DNA from: Bacteroidales bacterium
Lineage (GTDB): Bacteria > Bacteroidota > Bacteroidia > Bacteroidales > Paludibacteraceae
NCBI GenBank assembly: GCA_015061115.1
Contig: SUXE01000010.1
Span: forward strand, 1 to 56,643
Reading direction: 5' to 3'
DNA length: 56,643 nt
Shown here in pieces: positions 51,399 through 56,643 of the stretch; the stretch's first letter is position 1; each line of letters begins with the position of its first letter. The notes under the pieces are model-generated. The model was not told the DNA's origin and did not search any database. It was given only the letters and a program-made list of their open reading frames with translations. The translations under genes and the position numbers were made by a program.

Positions 51399-52685
51399 TT
51401 ACTTAGCCCATTTCAAGGATTTACAGCCTTGGAATGTAGATATATCGTAATCAACATTTTTTTTAGAATTCTCAACTACGATATTTATATTTGTACAATA
51501 AGAGAAAGCATGTTCTCCAATATAGGTGACGGATTTTGGGATGGTAATGCTTGTCAGACTGGAACAATTTGAAAAAGCATATTTTCCAATAGTAGTGACG
51601 GTATTTGGAATAGTTATACTTGTCAGACTGGAACAATTTGAAAAAGCATAATTTCCAATAGTAGTGACGGATTCTGGGATGGTTATGTTTGTCAGACTGG
51701 AACAGTATGAAAAAGCATCATTTCCAATAGTAGTAACAGTATTTGGGATGGTTATGTTTGTCAGATTGAAACAACCAGAAAAGGCCTTATTTTCAATAGT
51801 AGTGACGGATTCTGGGATGATTATGCTTGTTAGATTGGAACAATCATAAAAGGCTTCATCTTTAATAGTAGTGACGGTATTTGGAATAGTTATACTTGTC
51901 AAGCCAGAACAGTGACAAAAAGCATATTTTCCAATAGTAGTAACACTCTTAGGAATTTCAAAATGACCTTTTATTCCTGCTGGAACACGAAGTATTTCTG
52001 TCTTATTTTTATTATATAATACTCCACCTGCAGAAGAATAAGATGGGTTGTCAGACGCGACCGTGATATTGGTTAACTTTTTCATATTCCGAGATGAAAG
52101 TGTCCAGAGATTTATCTCGGTGATAGTTGATGGGATCTCTATGTTCACTAAATTTTCACAGTAGTGGAATACCCAAGAATTGATATTAGTGACAGTATAT
52201 ACATCGCCATTATCTCGTATTTTCGCAGGAATAGTGATGGAGGTAAGGTTTTGATAAGAACTGTCTTCTATTACATTCGCTTTACCATTGTATAAAGTCC
52301 TGAATTTTAATGGGGAGTCTGCAACGTCTACTATATCCGATTTTTTAGTTTTATGTTTTTCCTGATTTTCATGAGCGTCTTGTTTTTTCTCTTTTTTAGA
52401 TGCAGGATCTTGCGTCTCTACATTGTTTTGAGACGCAAGTTTGTTCTGATCTTTTTGAGACACATGTTCATCTGTCTCTTTGTCTGTTATTTCTGGAGAA
52501 TCATCCTCTTCTTCTTTAGCATCTATTGTTTCAACTTCGTCATCAATAAGGATTGTCTTCTCTTCTTGGATTTCGTTAGCTTTGTAGTCCTCATACGTAC
52601 TTATGAGGTATGAGATCCAGTTTTTGCAGACAGGAAGAAGCAAAAGTAAGGATATGGTTAACGCTATAACTTTTTTTGAGGACAT
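51399..52685 (-). CDS. BspA-like leucine-rich repeat protein with charged linker
   Basis: A 428-residue protein: N-terminal hydrophobic anchor (about residues 4-19), a long acidic/lysine-rich linker (about 35-125, with DAKEEEDDSPEITDKETDEH), a pre-repeat region, then about ten 23-residue LRR_5 repeats (CSSLTSITIPNTVTTIGKYAF type) and the shared tail NINIVVEN...CKSLKWAK. The linker is unique among the five BspA-like proteins here and may span the periplasm or cell wall. It follows the PepSY-like lipoprotein by 3 nt. Adhesion-type function is inferred from the repeat family only. Confidence 0.8.
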   Translation of the reverse strand: MSSKKVIALTISLLLLLPVCKNWISYLISTYEDYKANEIQEEKTILIDDEVETIDAKEEEDDSPEITDKETDEHVSQKDQNKLASQNNVETQDPASKKEKKQDAHENQEKHKTKKSDIVDVADSPLKFRTLYNGKANVIEDSSYQNLTSITIPAKIRDNGDVYTVTNINSWVFHYCENLVNIEIPSTITEINLWTLSSRNMKKLTNITVASDNPSYSSAGGVLYNKNKTEILRVPAGIKGHFEIPKSVTTIGKYAFCHCSGLTSITIPNTVTTIKDEAFYDCSNLTSIIIPESVTTIENKAFSGCFNLTNITIPNTVTTIGNDAFSYCSSLTNITIPESVTTIGNYAFSNCSSLTSITIPNTVTTIGKYAFSNCSSLTSITIPKSVTYIGEHAFSYCTNINIVVENSKKNVDYDISTFQGCKSLKWAK

Positions 52686-52688
52686 CTC

Positions 52689-53141
52689 TTACTGAGCAAA
52701 TTCATCTTCAGGAATATGAGCTCCACCTTTTGTGAATTTCAACACCACTGGATCAGGTTTGTTGAGAGTCACCTCATATCCATATTTTTTTCTCTCCACT
52801 TTTCTTATCACACGTCCCGGATAATTCTTCGACACGTAATTGTTTATTTGGTTTGGAAGCAGTTTTTTCAATGATTCCGACATTCCGTTTTTCTTCGTAT
52901 TGATCTCTTCCCAAGTGCCACGGCGGTCGAATCTGATACGGATACTGTTTTCAAGTGTCACCTCCACGTCGCTGTCATCATCGCTTTCCACATTGCTTAT
53001 CTCCACATCTGAAAAGTGTTTGTTTAGAAAACTCTTGGCACCACTTGGCAATCCAGACGTTGAATCTCCTGTGCAGGCTGTAAGTGCCGCGCAAACAAGT
53101 GTATTGAAAAACAAATTTCTTATCTTCATAAAGTTCTTCAT
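52689..53141 (-). CDS. PepSY-like domain lipoprotein
   Basis: A 150-residue lipoprotein (lipobox AALTAC) with two PepSY-like/BLIP-like beta-alpha repeats: SGAKSFLNKHFSDVEI...VEVTLENSIRIRFDRRGTW and a second INNYVSKNYPGRVIRKV...YEVTLN. The family is secreted and of unknown function in Bacteroidetes. A start four codons later is possible. It is encoded upstream of and coupled to the BspA-like gene at 51399. Confidence 0.8.
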   Translation of the reverse strand: MKNFMKIRNLFFNTLVCAALTACTGDSTSGLPSGAKSFLNKHFSDVEISNVESDDDSDVEVTLENSIRIRFDRRGTWEEINTKKNGMSESLKKLLPNQINNYVSKNYPGRVIRKVERKKYGYEVTLNKPDPVVLKFTKGGAHIPEDEFAQ

Positions 53142-53223
53142 TTTGATTTTATAGAATCCAAAATAAGCAAATAAACGTCAAAAAAGCAAATGAAAATGTT
53201 TTTAACTTGTTATATTTACATGA

Positions 53224-53231
53224 CAAAAATA
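53224..53231 (-). promoter_or_regulatory. Putative -7 element of the PepSY/BspA operon
   Basis: TATTTTTG on the minus strand, 83 nt from the start codon, no evident -33. Confidence 0.4.
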
Positions 53232-53246
53232 TTTTGACTGTTTATA

Positions 53247-53765
53247 ATGGATATCATCGCAATTTTATCTGTCAAGTCTTTGCATAAAAGTAGTGTAGAC
53301 GCGATTGTTGGCGACATTCTCGTCGGCGACACGGATATATCCACACTATGGGAGATCACGTGTGGTGATGACCCCCGTTTGGTGTGGCATGCGGTGTGGG
53401 TGATGGAGGTGTTGTGTAAGAAAGAGAGAAGTTTGCTTTTGCCATACCGTCGCAAGATCGTGGAGAAGATATTGGCTGGCAACTGTGAGGATGGAGAGCT
53501 CCGCCTGTGGCTCAACATCTCCCTTATGCTGCTGTCAGAGACGAAAGACATTGATGTAGATCTGCTCAATTTCTCTCTCGACAATATATGCAATATGCGT
53601 CTGCCTGTGGCGGTGAGGGCAGTCTGCATAAAAATCGCATATCAGTTGTGCAAGCGGGAGCCTGAACTGTTGAAAGAGTTGCAGGCTGTGCTGTCGATGT
53701 TGGATATGAAGGATGAACCGCCAGCTATCAAATGTGGGGTGAAGAAGGTGATGGCAAAGAAGTAA
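53247..53765 (+). CDS. HEAT/ARM-repeat-like hypothetical protein
   Basis: A 172-residue all-helical protein of unknown function, with paired helices resembling HEAT repeats (ITCGDDPRLVWHAVWVMEVL, ELRLWLNISLMLLSE). It lacks a signal peptide. Its last 168 bp are duplicated at 55236-55403 with only about two mismatches, and an AAA ATPase gene lies between the two copies. The two ends differ (VMAKK versus VMGG), so one of them was altered by the rearrangement. Confidence 0.65.
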   Translation: MDIIAILSVKSLHKSSVDAIVGDILVGDTDISTLWEITCGDDPRLVWHAVWVMEVLCKKERSLLLPYRRKIVEKILAGNCEDGELRLWLNISLMLLSETKDIDVDLLNFSLDNICNMRLPVAVRAVCIKIAYQLCKREPELLKELQAVLSMLDMKDEPPAIKCGVKKVMAKK

Positions 53766-53777
53766 AACAGTTATATA

Positions 53778-53808
53778 TTGTTCCTTTCAAAAAAAGACAT
53801 TACTTTTG
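53778..53808 (+). promoter_or_regulatory. Promoter of the AAA ATPase gene
   Basis: TTG (53778-53780), 20 nt, TACTTTTG (53801-53808). The predicted transcript begins near 53815. Confidence 0.65.
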
Positions 53809-53809
53809 C

Positions 53810-53847
53810 ACTGCAAAAAAAGCTGACCATTCGACTGTTTTTGCAGT
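53810..53847 (+). promoter_or_regulatory. Inverted repeat in the AAA ATPase leader
   Basis: ACTGCAAAAA (53810-53819) and TTTTTGCAGT (53838-53847), 18-nt spacer, 14 nt before the ATG. It could form an RNA hairpin or bind a regulator. Confidence 0.5.
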
Positions 53848-53860
53848 AAGGTATAAAAAG

Positions 53861-55180
53861 ATGATTATAAGTAGAGAACAATACATAGAAGCATTGCTGA
53901 AAAAGCGATGGAATGGGAAAGTGAAGATTATCACTGGCATTCGTCGTTGTGGTAAGTCATTCCTTCTGTCAACTCTGTACAAGAACTACCTCAAATCGGA
54001 AGGAGTTTCTGAAGATTGTTTTATTGAAATTGAATTGGACAGGAAGGTCAACATAAAATACAGAAATCCCAATGAATTGTATGAATATGTGATTGGCAAG
54101 ACTCACGATGAGAACAAGCGTTATTATGTTTTCATCGATGAGATACAATTGTCCTACAAGGTGAAAAATGAGGGTGTGGATGAAAGTATGGTGCCGGAGG
54201 AGGACAGGGATATGCTCTATACTACTTTCTATGACATCCTGAATGACTTGATTACACGAAGCAATTTGGATATTTATGTTACTGGCTCCAATTCTAGGAT
54301 GTTGTCAAAAGACATTGTCACAAATTTTCGTGATCGTGGTACTGAGATCAAGGTATATCCATTGTCTTTCAAGGAATACTATGCTTTTTCTGGATTGGAA
54401 AAAGCTGATGCTCTGGAGGAGTATTTGATGTTTGGAGGTATGCCATTGGCTGTAACCGAGAAAGACGAGGTGGAAAGGCGCAAATATCTAGCAGGACTTC
54501 ACAAGAATGTGTATATCAAGGATATTGTGGAGCGATATAAATTGAAGGACGACGAGGTGCTTGATGCACTGATTGATGCACTGTCATCGGCTGTCGGTTC
54601 GTTGACCAATCCGCATAATCTTGCTAATGCAGCTGGCACATTGATGAAACGCAACACGTCCGACCATACTATTAAGAACTATCTGGATTATTTGGAGGAT
54701 GCATATCTATTCATGGGGGCAAAGCGGTATGATGTGAAGGGCAAACGGTATTTTGAAAATACACAAAAATACTATTCCATGGACTTGGGATTGAGGAACG
54801 CCAAATTGAACTTCCGTCAGCAGGAGAAAAGTCACTTGATGGAAAACATGATATTTCTTGAACTGGTACGCAGGGGATATAGTGTTGATGTTGGCGTTGT
54901 TGAGGTCACCCGAGTAAGGGATAGCAAGAAACAGCAATCGCAATATGAAATAGACTTTGTAGTCAACACGGGACAAGAAAAGATTTATATACAGTCGGCT
55001 TTGAATGTAGATACTGAGGACAAGCAGAACCAGGAGACGTTTTCTTTAAAAAACTCTGGTGATTTTTTCCGTAAGATAGTCATAGTTGATGGAAATTCGA
55101 AGCAATGGACTGATGAAAACGGCATTGTGTATATTGGAGTCATCCCATTCTTGCTGGAAGATACAGTACTTGGTTTTTAA
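53861..55180 (+). CDS. AAA ATPase with DUF4143 domain
   Basis: A 439-residue ATPase of the archaeal/bacterial AAA + DUF4143 group. Walker A is GIRRCGKSF, Walker B YYVFIDEIQ, then TGSNSRML (sensor 1). The DUF4143 part includes YLEDAYLFMGAKRYDVKGKR and ends in a restriction-nuclease-like IDFVVNTGQEKIYIQSALN core. The start is set at the first ATG downstream of the promoter; longer frames begin inside the preceding gene. Function of these proteins is unknown; they are often in mobile or variable loci, and here the gene lies between duplicated sequences. Confidence 0.85.
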   Translation: MIISREQYIEALLKKRWNGKVKIITGIRRCGKSFLLSTLYKNYLKSEGVSEDCFIEIELDRKVNIKYRNPNELYEYVIGKTHDENKRYYVFIDEIQLSYKVKNEGVDESMVPEEDRDMLYTTFYDILNDLITRSNLDIYVTGSNSRMLSKDIVTNFRDRGTEIKVYPLSFKEYYAFSGLEKADALEEYLMFGGMPLAVTEKDEVERRKYLAGLHKNVYIKDIVERYKLKDDEVLDALIDALSSAVGSLTNPHNLANAAGTLMKRNTSDHTIKNYLDYLEDAYLFMGAKRYDVKGKRYFENTQKYYSMDLGLRNAKLNFRQQEKSHLMENMIFLELVRRGYSVDVGVVEVTRVRDSKKQQSQYEIDFVVNTGQEKIYIQSALNVDTEDKQNQETFSLKNSGDFFRKIVIVDGNSKQWTDENGIVYIGVIPFLLEDTVLGF

Positions 55181-55235
55181 AGAATATAAATCATCACTGT
55201 GCAGATGTAGAAAAGTGCACTTCGGGCAATGGCTT

Positions 55236-55411
55236 TATGCAATATGCGTCTGCCTGTGGCGGTGAGGGCTGTCTGCATCAAAATCGCATATCAGTTGTGC
55301 AAGCGGGAGCCTGAACTGTTGAAAGAGTTGCAGGCTGTGCTGTCGATGTTGGATATGAAGGATGAACCGCCAGCTATCAAATGTGGGGTGAAGAAGGTGA
55401 TGGGCGGATAG
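55236..55411 (+). pseudogene. Truncated copy of the HEAT-like gene 3' end
   Basis: 168 bp (55236-55403) match 53587-53754 at all but about two positions, encoding the same C-terminal helices (VAVRAVCIKIAYQLCKREPE...), then diverge and stop after VMGG. There is no N-terminal part. It marks the right boundary of the segment carrying the AAA ATPase gene. Confidence 0.85.
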
Positions 55412-55499
55412 GAGATTGATGATTGATGATTGATGAAGGCATAAGGCTTAAAGTGAAAGTGGTTAGCTATAACCATCTGCTAACTGCCAATTGCCAACG

Positions 55500-56084
55500 T
55501 CATTTAGTATACTTTACAGATTTACATCCCTTAAAAGCATACATTTCAACATTCACACCATCCTTAGAGTTGTTGATTACGACGTTAAGATTATTACATC
55601 CCTCAAAAGCCTCATACCCGATGCTGGTGACACTCGCTGGAATTACGATACTTTTCAAATTGGTACAATAGCTGAATGTAAAGGCATTGATACAAGTGAT
55701 ATTTGGTGGCAAATCGATATTAGTCAAACTGGAGCAACCAGAGAATGCCGAGTATTCAATCTCTGTGACACTCGTAGGAATTTTGACATTTGTTAATTTG
55801 CGACAATAACTGAATGCTTTGTTTCCGATGTGGGTGACAGTATAATCATTTCCATTAATAAGCACTTTTTCAGGAATGCAAATATTTTCTATTTCAGAAA
55901 GACGACATTTACTTACTGCTGCGGTAGAATCAGTTAAGATTTTATATTCCAAAGGATTGACGGGAGTATCATTATCATCAGAAAAAGTGCGTGCGAGAAA
56001 CGTAAACCAATTTATGCTTATCGGTATCATAAAAACTAAAGAGGCAATCAATGCATACGCTTTTATTTTTGGATTTGTTTTCAT
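55500..56084 (-). CDS. Short BspA-like leucine-rich repeat protein
   Basis: A 194-residue protein with an N-terminal hydrophobic anchor (about residues 8-28), a short pre-repeat domain (ENICIPEKVLINGNDYTVTHIG) and about four LRR_5 repeats, ending NLNVVINN...CKSVKYTK. It has the same domain order as the other BspA-like proteins and a very similar pre-repeat region to the two at 19263 and 23076. It is adjacent to another such gene upstream. Confidence 0.8.
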   Translation of the reverse strand: MKTNPKIKAYALIASLVFMIPISINWFTFLARTFSDDNDTPVNPLEYKILTDSTAAVSKCRLSEIENICIPEKVLINGNDYTVTHIGNKAFSYCRKLTNVKIPTSVTEIEYSAFSGCSSLTNIDLPPNITCINAFTFSYCTNLKSIVIPASVTSIGYEAFEGCNNLNVVINNSKDGVNVEMYAFKGCKSVKYTK

Positions 56085-56128
56085 CGCTTTAATCTATATT
56101 TATTGAGATAACCATCAATCATCACCCC

Positions 56129-56643
56129 TCATTTAGTATACCTTACAGATTTGCATCCATTAAAAGCATCCTTTCCAATTTTCACATTGTCTTTTGAATT
56201 ATCGATTACAACATTAAGATTATTACAACCCTCAAACGCATAATTTCCGATGCTATTGACACTTTTTGGAATTTTGATATTAATTAAACTAGAACAGTTA
56301 TGAAATGCAGATTCTCCGATGCTATTGACACTTTCAGGAATTACGAAATTTTCCAAACTCGAACAGCCAGCAAACGCATATTTTCCAATACTTTCGACAG
56401 TTGCTGGAATTACGATGTTTTCCAAACTCGAACAACCCAAAAAAGTAAAATCACCAATTTCTGTGACATTCGCAGGAATTACGATATTTTTCAAACTCGA
56501 ACAACCTTCAAACGCATATTTTCCAATACTTTCGACAGTTGCTGGAATTACGATGTTTTCCAAACTCGAACAACCCAAAAAAGTAAAATCACCAATTTCT
56601 GTGACATTCGCAGGAATTACGATATTTTTCAAACTCGAACAAC
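56129..56643 (-). CDS. BspA-like leucine-rich repeat protein, 5' end beyond the window
   Basis: The C-terminal 171 or so residues of an LRR_5 protein whose start lies past the window edge (the frame is open to base 56643). It contains a 46-residue super-repeat (two LRRs, ENIVIPATVESIGKYAF / KNIVIPANVTEIGDFTF types) repeated almost identically at the DNA level with a 138-bp period (56385 and 56523 phase), and ends NLNVVIDN...CKSVRYTK. This indicates very recent repeat amplification. Confidence 0.8.
   Translation of the reverse strand, partial: CSSLKNIVIPANVTEIGDFTFLGCSSLENIVIPATVESIGKYAFEGCSSLKNIVIPANVTEIGDFTFLGCSSLENIVIPATVESIGKYAFAGCSSLENFVIPESVNSIGESAFHNCSSLINIKIPKSVNSIGNYAFEGCNNLNVVIDNSKDNVKIGKDAFNGCKSVRYTK

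Noticed and set aside
53732-53860. Longer AAA ATPase starting inside the HEAT-like gene
   Set aside because: A promoter lies at 53778-53808 and the family N terminus begins at the ATG at 53861.
1-56643. tRNA, rRNA, riboswitch or integrase/att sites
   Set aside because: None recognisable by reading both strands; no tyrosine or serine recombinase gene is present.

Overview
The window looks like chromosomal DNA of a Bacteroidales bacterium, probably a gut or rumen Prevotellaceae-like lineage. It is AT-rich. Most promoters follow the Bacteroidetes pattern (TTTG, about 19-20 nt, then TAnnTTTG). Typical families are present: FISUMP-domain secreted proteins, BspA-like leucine-rich repeat proteins, TonB-dependent receptors, type IX sorting tails, TssD-type Hcp proteins and a viroplasmin-RNase H. 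Genus and species cannot be fixed from this sequence. I saw no rRNA, tRNA or CRISPR array.

Layout. 0.1-2.3 kb: nadA-mazG-deoC metabolic operon (-). 2.9-6.2 kb: a RecB/AddA-like helicase-nuclease (+). 6.2-10.4 kb: two FISUMP genes with a uracil-DNA glycosylase; a leftover 3' end of a second glycosylase shows that the FISUMP-glycosylase pair was duplicated, and an IS982-like transposase remnant lies between. 10.6-13.1 kb: FabK/nitronate-monooxygenase-like flavoenzyme (-) and a Fic protein (+) behind a four-half-site operator. 13.3-19.0 kb: heavy-metal RND efflux system (His-rich adaptor, CusA/CzcA-like pump, TolC-like channel). 19.3-24.2 kb: two BspA-like genes with the same promoter and GTG-start leader, flanking an opposite-strand operon of two TssD tube proteins, a putative effector and two tandem small membrane proteins (putative immunity). 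24.4-28.0 kb: Rpn-type nuclease, M20 hydrolase, RNase HI, ABC ATPase.

28.2-31.4 kb: a HELAH metalloprotease-like lipoprotein followed by three paralogous small lipoproteins (-). 32.0-41.5 kb: outer-membrane uptake locus (DUF4876-like lipoprotein, TonB receptor, DUF6850-like barrel, second TonB receptor, periplasmic HMA protein) plus a Cys-rich lipoprotein, together suggesting metal handling. 42.0-47.2 kb: three secreted proteins, two with CotH-like folds. 47.3-49.8 kb: PL11 rhamnogalacturonan lyase with a type IX tail. 49.8-56.6 kb: J-domain/transglutaminase-like pair, PepSY-like lipoprotein, three more BspA-like genes (the last cut by the window edge), and an AAA ATPase gene lying between an intact gene and a 168-bp copy of its 3' end.

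The strongest candidate for an undescribed system is the five-gene TssD/effector/immunity operon at 20.1-22.8 kb. Two TssD paralogues sit head-to-tail with a protein ending in a glycine-rich hydrophobic hairpin, followed by a tandemly duplicated three-helix membrane protein. This fits an Hcp-delivered membrane-active toxin with duplicated immunity. Several start codons were moved because the more upstream start lies inside the promoter -7 element (FabK-like, small FISUMP, Cys-rich lipoprotein) or inside the upstream gene.
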